Shown: piece after piece, positions 1-7,082 of the stretch | Layout of the letters: each line of letters starts with the position of its first letter | Position numbering within the stretch: the stretch's first letter is position 1 | DNA from: Chitinophagaceae bacterium UBA3961 | GTDB lineage: Bacteria; Bacteroidota; Bacteroidia; Chitinophagales; Chitinophagaceae | Direction of reading: 5' to 3' | DNA length: 20,619 bases | Assembly: GCA_002385265.1 (NCBI GenBank) | Contig: DGDD01000258.1 | Coordinates: 1-20,619 of the forward strand | Notes under the pieces: model-generated | The model's database searches: none | What the model saw: the letters and a program-made list of their open reading frames with translations, nothing else | Told to the model about the DNA's origin: nothing | Position numbers and translations under genes: made by a program

Positions 1-19
1 TTTACCGCGGCGGCGCAGC

Positions 20-60
20 GTCCTTCGACTGTGCCTTCGGCCCGCTCAGGACAAGCTCGC
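20..60. repeat. Interspersed imperfect palindrome at window start
   Basis: The stretch contains GTCCT (20-24) facing AGGAC (48-52), with an inner CCTTCGG, and reads on the reverse strand as GAGCTTGTCCTGAGC followed by GTCGAAGGA-like sequence. This wording is familiar to me as a widespread intergenic palindromic repeat in bacterial genomes, but I cannot search for other copies. No gene is visible in 1-160. Confidence is limited because only one copy lies in the window. Confidence 0.4.
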
Positions 61-75
61 AGCGGATTCGCAGCG

Positions 76-160
76 CCCCCTGTTCTTCTTCCTGTTCTTT
101 CTTGATCTCACCGGCTGTTCCATTATTAATTATTACTTATTAATTATTCATTCTTAATTA
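76..160. repeat. Composite repeat: pyrimidine-rich block plus TTAATTA heptamers
   Basis: A pyrimidine-rich block starting CCCCCTGTTC (76-about 105) is followed by CCGGCTGTTCCATTA and then five heptamers at 126-160: TTAATTA, TTACTTA, TTAATTA, TTCATTC, TTAATTA. The last heptamer ends exactly one base before the stop codon of the minus-strand gene at 161. The same block-linker-heptamer layout recurs at 5427-5587, and parts of it recur at 6771-6800, 7083-7117, 13255-13318 and 19434-19460. Confidence 0.75.
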
Positions 161-1396
161 TCAATTTTCTTCCTCATTCAACCTCGCCAATAGCTCCATA
201 AAATTCTTCACATAAGCTTCGTAGTGAACACCTGTTCCGGGTCCAACAAAGCCCGTGTCTATTTTACGAATGCGGCCATCTTTACCAACAATAATAGTGG
301 TAGGATACACCCGTATGGTTGTTATTTGTGGCAATGTTTTCTCCGTTCTTAGGGTATCTATTACCGTGGTAGGTGTAATCAACATTGGGTACTTTACATT
401 GTACCGATTCTTAAATTTCGTAAGACTAGCAACACTTCTTTTAAAATCGGTGCTGTATTCATAAGCCAGCGCTATGATCTCCACTTTTTTATCCCTTCCT
501 TGCTTATTGTAGAAATCACTTAAAAAGGCCGTTTCATCCATGCAATTCGGACACCAGCTACCCATCAATTGAATTACCACAACTTTGCCCTTGTAACGAT
601 CATCAGTAATCGAAACTAAGTTGCTATCTAAATCAGGGAATTTAAAATCAAGCGGGCGTTCCGGTTGCCTTACCATTGGGGTATTGCCTACATCGGGCAA
701 CTCAGCTTTGGGATCTTTATAAGCAATCCATGTTTCGGTAGTATTGTATCCCGAGTAAAACACTCCTTTTCTAATAGCCCCTGAATCGGCGATCTTTGCA
801 TTGAAATGATACACATGCGAACCATCAAAAACACTCAACACCATACTATCTCCAATAACTTTTCCCTCCAAAAAGCGATAATCGCCCGATGGTGTAATCA
901 CTGAACCAGTTAAGTAGTCGCCTACTTGTTTGAATTCTGCAACGGCGGGGCGTTCTGTTTTATTCGGACGGGTAATGAACATGGCCCAACGTCCACTGAT
1001 ATTAGCAGTGGGGGTTGCACTACCTTCAAAACGTGGTGCATTGGTTTGTTCTGCACGAAAGGCCCACTTTTGTGGAGCTGCACTGGTTCCTTTGATCCAC
1101 CATCCTTCTAGTTTGCTCCCCTCGGCGGCTTTCACTCTAAATGAAGATTCAAACACCGGCATATCAAAATAAATAGAGTCGCCTATGAAGGTTAACTTGG
1201 ATATTTTAATTCGTTCTGTACCGTTCTTTATGATCAGTTGTTGTTTGGGAAACTTACCTGTAATATCGAAAGTAAACACTACTTCCTTCTTATCCTCTCT
1301 AACCAAATACCCTTTCCAGTTTCCATTTACCAAACTTTTTTGTGCATTCAAAACTCCGGACGCTAATAACAATAAAACAAACAAGGATGCGCGCAT
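161..1396 (-). CDS. Secreted TlpA-like thioredoxin-fold protein
   Basis: The protein has 411 residues. It begins with a Sec signal peptide (residues 1-18, MRASLFVLLLLASGVLNA, then Q). The C-terminal third (about 250-405) is a TlpA/AhpC-type thioredoxin domain: LMGSWCPNC carries the redox pair Cys282-Pro-Asn-Cys285, and a cis-proline-like segment (YPTTIIVGKDG) follows near residue 365. The family reduces or exchanges disulfides in the periplasm, often for cytochrome c maturation or stress repair. The first 230 residues after the signal are beta-rich by eye and unassigned; in Bacteroidota such N-terminal regions are common in long TlpA proteins. The ATG at 1394-1396 is chosen because the signal peptide starts there and a TATCTTTG box lies 17 bases upstream. 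It appears monocistronic. The exact substrate is unknown. Confidence 0.88.
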   Translation of the reverse strand: MRASLFVLLLLASGVLNAQKSLVNGNWKGYLVREDKKEVVFTFDITGKFPKQQLIIKNGTERIKISKLTFIGDSIYFDMPVFESSFRVKAAEGSKLEGWWIKGTSAAPQKWAFRAEQTNAPRFEGSATPTANISGRWAMFITRPNKTERPAVAEFKQVGDYLTGSVITPSGDYRFLEGKVIGDSMVLSVFDGSHVYHFNAKIADSGAIRKGVFYSGYNTTETWIAYKDPKAELPDVGNTPMVRQPERPLDFKFPDLDSNLVSITDDRYKGKVVVIQLMGSWCPNCMDETAFLSDFYNKQGRDKKVEIIALAYEYSTDFKRSVASLTKFKNRYNVKYPMLITPTTVIDTLRTEKTLPQITTIRVYPTTIIVGKDGRIRKIDTGFVGPGTGVHYEAYVKNFMELLARLNEEEN

Positions 1397-1413
1397 GTGA
1401 GAAAATGTTTTAC

Positions 1414-1421
1414 CAAAGATA
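1414..1421 (-). promoter_or_regulatory. -7 promoter box TATCTTTG for the TlpA-like gene
   Basis: On the minus strand TATCTTTG matches the Bacteroidota sigma-A -7 consensus TAnnTTTG exactly and ends 17 bases before the ATG at 1396. No clear TTG is present at the -33 position. The match and spacing are seen; promoter activity is inferred. Confidence 0.55.
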
Positions 1422-1450
1422 CTGAAAGCAGGAAAGGAATGAGGAAGAAT

Positions 1451-1492
1451 GAATTAAGAAGTAAGAGTTAAGAGTTAAGAATTAAGAATTAA
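1451..1492. repeat. Six tandem GARTTAA heptamers
   Basis: Six consecutive 7-bp units run without interruption: GAATTAA, GAAGTAA, GAGTTAA, GAGTTAA, GAATTAA, GAATTAA. This is the reverse complement of the TTAATTC-type units elsewhere. It lies upstream of the TlpA-like gene, so unlike most copies in the window it does not touch a stop codon. Confidence 0.85.
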
Positions 1493-1543
1493 TACGCTTG
1501 AAAAAATAATAAGACACAATGGAGGCAAATATGATAGGTCCAT

Positions 1544-1826
1544 CGACCCCAGAGGGGTCGCACATCAGCAGAAAATAAATAATATCAGCGCTTTAGACCC
1601 CGTAACGGTCACCATTCGGTATCACGCAAAATCACCGTTCAACGCAAACGACCCTGTAGGGGTCGTACATCAGTAGCACCAAAAACCGATGTTCAGTGCC
1701 ATCGACCCTGAAGGGGTCGCACATCTATAAATCCAACAACAGTGCAATAAATGAACTGACCCCGGAAGGGTCGCATGTGCGTAGCAGCATAAGCAATGCG
1801 CCAACAGCACGACCCCGGAGGGGTCG
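1544..1826. repeat. Palindrome array A: six 17-bp hairpins at about 54-bp period
   Basis: Units start at 1544, 1595, 1649, 1703, 1757 and 1810. The consensus is CGACCCCGGAGGGGTCG with a 7-bp stem and a 3-base loop; the second unit is degenerate. Start-to-start spacing is 51-54 bp. Linkers begin with variants of CACATCAGTAGCA. The linker and stem types match arrays B and C and repeat with a period of four units. No gene is present between 1397 and 1870; the array lies downstream of the threonine dehydrogenase gene. Confidence 0.9.
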
Positions 1827-1870
1827 CACAATGGGTTATTCTTAAAAGGCGGAGTTTTGTTTATCCTGTA

Positions 1871-2815
1871 TTATCCTTTCAAATTCGCAATCATATCCTT
1901 GCTCATCGCATCTAAATCGTATTCATGTTTCCAGCTCCAATCATAGCGTGCAACGCTGTCATCAATGCTTTGAGGCCAGCTATCCGCAATGTTTTGACGG
2001 TAATCGGGCTTGTAACTGATACTGAAATCGGGAATGATCTTTTGAATAGACTGAGTGATCTCTTTTGGCGAGAAACTCATGCTCGCCACATTATAAGAAG
2101 TACGAATGGAAATTTTGCTAGCCGGCGCCTCCATCAATTCAATCGTAGCTTTAATGGCATCCGGCATGTACATCATCGGCAAATAGGTGTCTTCTTTTAA
2201 AAAACACTGGTATTTCTTTTCTTCCAATGCTTCATGATAGATTTCCACTGCATAATCAGTAGTACCGCCGCCCGGAGCCGATTTGTAACTGATCAATCCC
2301 GGATAACGCAAACTCCGCACATCTACCCCATAACGTTGGAAATAATAATTGCACCAAAACTCACCGGCATATTTACTGATACCATACACAGTGGTTGGTT
2401 CAATTACGGTTTGTTGCGGACAGTTCTGCTTGGGAGAAGTAGGACCAAACACGGCAATTGAACTTGGCCAATACACTTTGTGGATCTTTTCCTCGCGCGC
2501 AATATCAAGCACATTCAACAATCCGGTCATATTGAGGTTCCAGGCCAAATTGGGATTTTTTTCGCCCGTAGCCGAAAGAATGGCTGCTAACAAATAAATC
2601 TGTGTAATATTCTGACGAATCACCTGCACATGCAGCATTTCCTTGTTCATCACATCCAAACTCACATAAGGACCTGTGCCTTCCAAAAGGGGATTTTGTT
2701 CGCGCAAGTCGGAAGCCACCACATTAGCATTTCCATAAATTTTACGAAGTGCAAGCGTTAACTCTACGCCAATTTGACCACTGGCGCCAATTACTAGGAT
2801 TTTCTCTTTAGTCAT
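1871..2815 (-). CDS. tdh: L-threonine 3-dehydrogenase, SDR/epimerase type
   Basis: The protein has 314 residues from the ATG at 2813-2815, the usual length for this family. It would oxidise L-threonine with NAD+ to 2-amino-3-ketobutyrate in the cytoplasm, the first step to glycine and acetyl-CoA. The N-terminus has the Rossmann NAD motif GASGQIG. The SDR catalytic pair is in YGISKYAGE (Tyr and Lys). The segments RYPGLI, PGGGTTDYAVEIYHEAL and LPMMYMPDAI match the conserved string of the epimerase-like threonine dehydrogenases; I recognise the family from these. The frame is open upstream to 2959, but that extension has no family similarity, and a TATGTTTG promoter box at 2835-2842 lies inside it, so the shorter start is right. 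It is divergent from kdsA. The zinc-type E. coli Tdh is unrelated. Confidence 0.9.
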   Translation of the reverse strand: MTKEKILVIGASGQIGVELTLALRKIYGNANVVASDLREQNPLLEGTGPYVSLDVMNKEMLHVQVIRQNITQIYLLAAILSATGEKNPNLAWNLNMTGLLNVLDIAREEKIHKVYWPSSIAVFGPTSPKQNCPQQTVIEPTTVYGISKYAGEFWCNYYFQRYGVDVRSLRYPGLISYKSAPGGGTTDYAVEIYHEALEEKKYQCFLKEDTYLPMMYMPDAIKATIELMEAPASKISIRTSYNVASMSFSPKEITQSIQKIIPDFSISYKPDYRQNIADSWPQSIDDSVARYDWSWKHEYDLDAMSKDMIANLKG

Positions 2816-2834
2816 AACAAGCGATTCTGAAACG

Positions 2835-2842
2835 CAAACATA
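2835..2842 (-). promoter_or_regulatory. -7 promoter box TATGTTTG for tdh
   Basis: On the minus strand TATGTTTG fits TAnnTTTG exactly and ends 19 bases before the tdh ATG. A TAG sits at the position of the -33 TTG with a 19-base spacer, a two-of-three match. It lies in the 222-bp divergent region shared with kdsA. Confidence 0.55.
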
Positions 2843-3025
2843 AGGAATTAAGGTGCAATTGCTAAATCCATCCCTTGTTTTTACCTCTACGCCCAAACTA
2901 TTGCTATCAAATTGATTACAAGAGGCTTGCCGATAACTAAACCAGGCCCATACTCCCAAAAATTCCCCATAAAAACAATGAACAGAGGGATGGGCTCGTA
3001 TTTCGCAGGTACGCTCCTTCTTACT

Positions 3026-3033
3026 TATCTTTG
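3026..3033 (+). promoter_or_regulatory. -7 promoter box TATCTTTG directly in front of kdsA
   Basis: TATCTTTG fits TAnnTTTG exactly and ends only four bases before the kdsA ATG at 3038. With a start point 4-7 bases downstream of the box, the mRNA would begin at or next to the AUG and be nearly leaderless. No convincing -33 TTG is seen. Confidence 0.5.
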
Positions 3034-3037
3034 CAGC

Positions 3038-3859
3038 ATGAATACATTTCTTACCGACCTGTTCAAAGGTCAGTCGTACGACCCTTCAAACTTCTTCCTA
3101 ATTGCCGGCCCTTGTGTGGTGGAAAGTGAAGAATTGGTAATGGAAGTAGCTGATAAAGTATCCACTACTTGTAAAAACTTGGGTATTCCTTATGTGTTCA
3201 AAGCTTCTTACCGTAAGGCAAATAGAACCAGTGCGAGCTCTTTTACCGGATTGGGCGATGATACTGGACTTGGATTATTGAAAAAAGTTGGTCAAAAGTA
3301 CCATCTGCCCGTTACCAGCGATATCCACGCTCATGAAGAAGCGGCGATTGCTGCTGAATACATTGACATTCTTCAAATCCCTGCTTTCTTGTGTCGCCAA
3401 ACCGATTTGTTGCAAGCCGCAGCAGCTACCGGCAAAATTGTAAATGTGAAGAAGGGGCAATTCTTAAGCGGACCTTCAATGAAATTCGCCGTTGAGAAAA
3501 TTCAAAAAGCCGGCAATCCGAAAGTAATGCTCACAGAACGTGGGACTACCTTTGGTTACCAAGATCTAGTAGTAGACTACAGAAATATTCCTTGGATGAA
3601 GGAGCATGGAACTCCGGTTATCATGGATGTAACGCATTCCTTGCAACAGCCCAACCAAACTACAGGTGTTACCGGTGGCAACCCGCAGTTAATTGGCACC
3701 ATTGCCAAAGCAGCGATCGCTACCGGTGCAGATGGTTTGTTCATTGAAACACATCCGAATCCATCAAAGGCCTTGAGTGATGGAGCCAACATGTTGCAAC
3801 TCGACTTGTTAGAACCTTTATTAGAACAATTAGTAAAAATCCGCCGCGCGGTTATTTAA
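3038..3859 (+). CDS. kdsA: 3-deoxy-8-phosphooctulonate (Kdo-8-P) synthase
   Basis: The protein has 273 residues from ATG 3038. It condenses phosphoenolpyruvate with arabinose-5-phosphate to make Kdo-8-phosphate for the inner core of LPS, in the cytoplasm. Recognised segments, in order, are IAGPCVVES (residues 22-30), KASYRKANRTS, IPAFLCRQTDLL, NVKKGQFLSGPS, LTERGTTFGYQDLVVD, DVTHSLQQP and IETHPNPSKALSDG. Cys26 in GPC, with the later His, Glu and Asp of these segments, marks the metal-dependent (Aquifex-like) class; E. coli KdsA has Asn at the Cys position. The frame is open back to 2912, but that part crosses the promoter region and has no family match. The aminotransferase gene follows after 32 bases, probably on the same transcript. 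Confidence 0.95.
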   Translation: MNTFLTDLFKGQSYDPSNFFLIAGPCVVESEELVMEVADKVSTTCKNLGIPYVFKASYRKANRTSASSFTGLGDDTGLGLLKKVGQKYHLPVTSDIHAHEEAAIAAEYIDILQIPAFLCRQTDLLQAAAATGKIVNVKKGQFLSGPSMKFAVEKIQKAGNPKVMLTERGTTFGYQDLVVDYRNIPWMKEHGTPVIMDVTHSLQQPNQTTGVTGGNPQLIGTIAKAAIATGADGLFIETHPNPSKALSDGANMLQLDLLEPLLEQLVKIRRAVI

Positions 3860-3891
3860 ACTGCGCTTCATAGAACATTCAATTCTTGCTT

Positions 3892-5079
3892 ATGCTATCT
3901 ATTAGTAACAGAGGGATCGAAATGCCGCCCTCGCCTATTCGTAAATTGGTTCCGTATGCTGAAACAGCTAAAAAAAAGGGAATCAAAGTATACCATTTAA
4001 ACATTGGACAGCCCGATATTGAAACGCCTCCTGCAATTATGGATGCCGTTCGAAACGCGGATATCAAAGTGTTGGAATATAGCCACAGTGCAGGCAACGA
4101 ATCGTATAGAAGAAAATTGACACAATACTATAAGAAGGTAGGCATCGACGTTAATTACGATCAGATCATCATTACTACCGGTGGTTCAGAAGCCATTCAA
4201 TTTGGATTCTTTACCTGTTTCAATCCGGGTGATGAAGTAATTGTACCCGAGCCTTTCTATGCCAATTACAATGGGTTTGCATGTGCTGCGGGTGTAAAAG
4301 TTGTTCCCATTACTTCAAGCATTGAAACAGGCTTCGCGCTTCCTCCCATTGAAGATTTTGAAAAAGTAATTACGCCCAAAACAAAGGGCATCATCATTTG
4401 CAGTCCTAATAACCCTACCGGTTATTTGTACAGCAAAGCAGAAATGGAATCTTTGAAAACCATTTGCCTAAAGCATGATTTGTATTTGTTCAGCGACGAA
4501 GCATACCGTGAGTTTTGCTACGACGGCGAATATGTGAGCGCGATGCATTTGGAAGGAATGGAAAACCATGTAGTATTAATGGATACCATTTCTAAGCGCT
4601 ATTCTGCTTGCGGAGCAAGATTGGGAGCTTTGGTAACAAAGAATAAGATGGTGTACGATGCTGCGATGAAATTCGCGCAAGCACGATTAAGTCCTCCCGG
4701 ATTGGCTCAAATAATGGGCGAAGCAGCAATTGATTTGCCGGAGTCTTATTTTGAGGCACCAAAAGCGGAATACCAGAAAAGAAGAGACACCTTGGTAAAG
4801 CGTTTGAATGCGATGCCAGGCGTGTTTTGTCCGAACCCGGGTGGAGCATTTTATGCCATGGCAAAGCTGCCGATTGATGATTGTGATAAATTCTGCCAAT
4901 GGTTATTGGAATCTTTCTCTTATAACAATCAAACCGTGATGTTGGCGCCTGCTTCCGGATTCTATGGAACTCCCGGATTGGGTAAGAATGAAGTGAGATT
5001 GGCCTATGTATTGAACACCACTGATTTGAATGCAGCCATGGATGTGTTGGAGGAAGCATTGAAGGTGTACGGGAAATAA
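3892..5079 (+). CDS. PLP-dependent class I aminotransferase (aspartate aminotransferase-like)
   Basis: The protein has 395 residues from ATG 3892; a TTG six bases earlier (3886) is less likely. It belongs to fold-type I aminotransferases, cytoplasmic. Visible landmarks are GQPDIETP near the N-terminus, TTGGSEAIQ (phosphate-binding turn), SPNNPTGY, SDEAYREF (Asp and Tyr contacting the cofactor), the Schiff-base Lys235 in DTISKRYSACGARLG, and the substrate carboxylate Arg369 in NEVRLAYV. The closest general type is the Ib aspartate/aromatic group, but donor specificity cannot be read from sequence. It lies 32 bases behind kdsA and is followed by a strong terminator, so the two form a small unit. 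There is no obvious functional link to Kdo synthesis. Confidence 0.9.
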   Translation: MLSISNRGIEMPPSPIRKLVPYAETAKKKGIKVYHLNIGQPDIETPPAIMDAVRNADIKVLEYSHSAGNESYRRKLTQYYKKVGIDVNYDQIIITTGGSEAIQFGFFTCFNPGDEVIVPEPFYANYNGFACAAGVKVVPITSSIETGFALPPIEDFEKVITPKTKGIIICSPNNPTGYLYSKAEMESLKTICLKHDLYLFSDEAYREFCYDGEYVSAMHLEGMENHVVLMDTISKRYSACGARLGALVTKNKMVYDAAMKFAQARLSPPGLAQIMGEAAIDLPESYFEAPKAEYQKRRDTLVKRLNAMPGVFCPNPGGAFYAMAKLPIDDCDKFCQWLLESFSYNNQTVMLAPASGFYGTPGLGKNEVRLAYVLNTTDLNAAMDVLEEALKVYGK

Positions 5080-5106
5080 GAAACAATAGGATCTAATTTA
5101 TATCAG

Positions 5107-5146
5107 AACCCTCTGTAACAGTTGATGACTGCAGAGGGTTTTGTTT
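5107..5146 (+). terminator. Rho-independent terminator after the aminotransferase gene
   Basis: A perfect 9-bp stem AACCCTCTG (5107-5115) / CAGAGGGTT (5132-5140) is followed by TTGTTT. A second inner stem CAGT (5119-5122) / ACTG (5128-5131) extends it. It begins 27 bases after the stop codon. Confidence 0.88.
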
Positions 5147-5214
5147 ATAAACCTTTCGATTAAGTTTTGAGTTGTTGAGTTCTGTGTATTAGGTTTTAGG
5201 TGTTAGCTTTTTTT

Positions 5215-5320
5215 GACCACAGATAACACAAATTAATGCAGATTCTCACAGATTAGCCTCTGAAATTCAAAGCGGCTTCACCGCAAAGAGCGCCGAGCCC
5301 GCTAAGTTGTCGCAAAGAGT
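5215..5320. repeat. CACAGATTA / CGCAAAGAG-type intergenic repeat block
   Basis: This region repeats short words: ACCACAGATAACAC, then ATGCAGATTCTCACAGATTAG, then CCGCAAAGAGCGC and CGCAAAGAGT. I recall similar CACAGATTA...CGCAAAGAG composites as common non-coding repeats in many environmental genomes. 5147-5214 upstream holds nothing I recognise. No coding frame is credible here. Confidence 0.5.
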
Positions 5321-5587
5321 CTTCATCCTCGTTCCTATATTCCCCTTGTTCCTGCCCTCTTCCTTCTCTGTATCATCTCCCTTCCCGCAACGGCTTCGCA
5401 AAACCAGCCTACTCCTTCGTCTGCCTCCCCCTGTTCCTCTCCCTGTTCTTTCTCTGTATTTCCTCTATCCTCGTCTCCTCCATCCTCCCTCCTGCTCCGC
5501 AGCTGTTTCATTATTAATTATTACTTATTAATTATTAATTACTCCGGGCTGTTCCATTATTAATTCTTACTTCTTAATTCTTAATTA
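5321..5587. repeat. Pyrimidine-rich block with two runs of TTAATTN heptamers
   Basis: 5321-5510 is almost entirely C and T on the plus strand and includes the recurring CCCCCTGTTC word at 5427. It is followed by four heptamers at 5514-5541 (TTAATTA, TTACTTA, TTAATTA, TTAATTA), the linker CTCCGGGCTGTTCCATTA (5542-5559), and four more at 5560-5587 (TTAATTC, TTACTTC, TTAATTC, TTAATTA). The second run looks like a duplication of the linker-heptamer module. From 5588 to 5713 there is no other feature apart from a presumed but unidentified promoter for the peroxidase gene. Confidence 0.75.
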
Positions 5588-5713
5588 CCCCTTCCCCTTT
5601 GGTACACTTTTTGCCCTTCTCCAGCGTTACTTCCTTAGCAATCCAACTGTTATAAATGTGTTTGTAGGCTCTCGAGGCTAAAACATTCATTTATAATATC
5701 TTAAGAAAAACCC

Positions 5714-6766
5714 ATGGGAAACCTGTGTAAAAAACTGATGATGCTGTTACATTCTCGATTGACCCTAACCGCCCTAATCTTTGCCGGCATACTTGGAATG
5801 GGTATGGCTTGCAACAAAAAAGAAACATCCGGCGAAGGAAGCTTTAACCCTACTCCGATGGTATTTGTAAAACCCATCAACCTACCGGAGCCCACTTACA
5901 ATTTCACCACCGAACAACCCACGAAAGAAGGATTTGCCTTGGGAAGAAAACTCTTCTACGACGAACGTCTTTCCGACGACAATACCATCAGTTGTGGATC
6001 TTGTCATAAAGCCAGCGCAGCTTTTGCTGATCCCGGTGTTGCACTGAGTCCGGGTGTACGCAAGCAAGTAGGAATCCGTAACTCCACCACAATTATGAAC
6101 GTGGCTTGGAATTCCGATTTCTTCTGGGACGGCCGTGCTACTCACCTCAATGATCAACCGATTTCACCAATTCACAATCCTCTTGAAATGAATGAGAGCA
6201 TTGCCAATGTGGTGAAAAAGATCAAAGACGATGCCACCTACAAATCTATGTTCTATAAAGCATATGGCACCGATGTGGTAGACTCGGTGAAAATCTTGAA
6301 ATCATTAGGAATGTTCATGGCCTTCGCCAATAGCTATAATTCTAAATTCGATCGCGTACAACGCAATGAAAACAGCGAAAAATTCACTGTTACAGAGCAA
6401 GAAGGCTATGTGGTGTTCATCAAGAAATGCGACCCTTGTCACAAAGGACATTTGTTTACCGACAATAAGTTTCACATCAATGGATTGCCTCCAACTGATG
6501 CAAAAGACAGTGGTAGATTTGTAATCACTCGCAATATCAACGATCTGTATTTATTCAAAACACCTAGCTTACGAAACATCCTCTATACCGCACCTTATAT
6601 GCACGATGGACGTTTCAATACCCTTGACGAAGTATTTACACACTATACCAAAAATGCCGGTCTGGAAGTAACCAATGCCGATCGTACGCGCTTAAAAGCG
6701 TTCTTAGCAACCCTTACAGATTCTACGTTTTTGAATAATAAAGACTTTGCTGATCCGGGCAATTAA
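5714..6766 (+). CDS. Di-heme cytochrome c peroxidase / MauG-family protein
   Basis: The protein has 350 residues. Two c-type heme sites are visible: Cys94-Gly-Ser-Cys97-His98 and Cys239-Asp-Pro-Cys242-His243, with the family segments RLSDDNTISCGSCH, FWDGRATHLNDQ and PYMHDGRFNTLDEVFTHY. The family reduces hydrogen peroxide with electrons from small cytochromes, or oxidises protein substrates (MauG), outside the cytoplasm. The N-terminus has a hydrophobic segment (about 16-32) ending in GMGMAC; Cys33 could be lipidated although the lipobox is imperfect, so a periplasm-facing lipoprotein is likely. The ATG at 5714 is used; Met9 (5738) is a possible alternative that keeps the signal. It has its own transcription unit and is convergent with the alcohol dehydrogenase gene. 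Peroxidase versus MauG-like use cannot be settled from sequence. Confidence 0.9.
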   Translation: MGNLCKKLMMLLHSRLTLTALIFAGILGMGMACNKKETSGEGSFNPTPMVFVKPINLPEPTYNFTTEQPTKEGFALGRKLFYDERLSDDNTISCGSCHKASAAFADPGVALSPGVRKQVGIRNSTTIMNVAWNSDFFWDGRATHLNDQPISPIHNPLEMNESIANVVKKIKDDATYKSMFYKAYGTDVVDSVKILKSLGMFMAFANSYNSKFDRVQRNENSEKFTVTEQEGYVVFIKKCDPCHKGHLFTDNKFHINGLPPTDAKDSGRFVITRNINDLYLFKTPSLRNILYTAPYMHDGRFNTLDEVFTHYTKNAGLEVTNADRTRLKAFLATLTDSTFLNNKDFADPGN

Positions 6767-6770
6767 TTAA

Positions 6771-6791
6771 GAATTAAGAGTTAAGAATTAA
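6771..6791. repeat. Three GARTTAA heptamers just after a stop codon
   Basis: GAATTAA, GAGTTAA and GAATTAA follow the peroxidase stop codon (6764-6766) after four bases; the stop itself lies in a further AATTAA word. Downstream TAATGGAGCAGCCCC is the reverse complement of the GGCTGTTCCATTA linker type, so this copy is inverted relative to those at 126-160 and 5514-5587. Confidence 0.75.
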
Positions 6792-6894
6792 TAATGGAGC
6801 AGCCCCCAAAGAGGGCATATTAGATACTAATTTTCAAGCATTTGCTATCCTGCATTTACTTTTGCTCCATGTAAGATAAATAGTCTGTAAAGTC

Positions 6895-6936
6895 AAAAGC
6901 GCGCAATCAACTACAGGTGAGTGATTGCGCGCTTTT
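6895..6936. terminator. Perfect 15-bp hairpin between convergent genes, probable bidirectional terminator
   Basis: AAAAGCGCGCAATCA (6895-6909) is an exact inverted repeat of TGATTGCGCGCTTTT (6922-6936) with a 12-base loop. TTTTATTTTT follows on the plus strand, and the AAAA arm gives a U tract on the minus strand. It lies 128 bases after the peroxidase stop and 174 bases beyond the dehydrogenase stop, so it can serve both. The rest of 6792-7082 shows no gene. Confidence 0.8.
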
Positions 6937-7082
6937 ATTTTTGATCAACTATAAAGAGATAAACGTTTTAAAAGTCAATCATCCATATTTGTACAGAAGT
7001 GAAAAATGAACCAGTCAAACTCTTCACAACAAACATATGTGGAAGATTATTGCAGTGCGTTAACCTGTATTTCCACGCGATC

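Noticed and set aside
2816..2959. N-terminal extension of the threonine dehydrogenase
   Set aside because: The Rossmann motif normally begins within about 15 residues of the start, and the extension contains a perfect -7 box at 2835-2842.
2912..3037. N-terminal extension of kdsA
   Set aside because: It would add 42 residues unlike any KdsA and would include the promoter box at 3026-3033; the ATG at 3038 gives normal length.
4592..5086. 164-codon frame antisense to the aminotransferase gene
   Set aside because: The opposite strand encodes a well-conserved enzyme with catalytic Lys235 and Arg369; the antisense product has no recognisable features.
5307..5531. 74-codon plus-strand frame
   Set aside because: It is a translation of the pyrimidine-rich repeat (Pro/Ser/Leu/Phe only) and runs into the heptamers.
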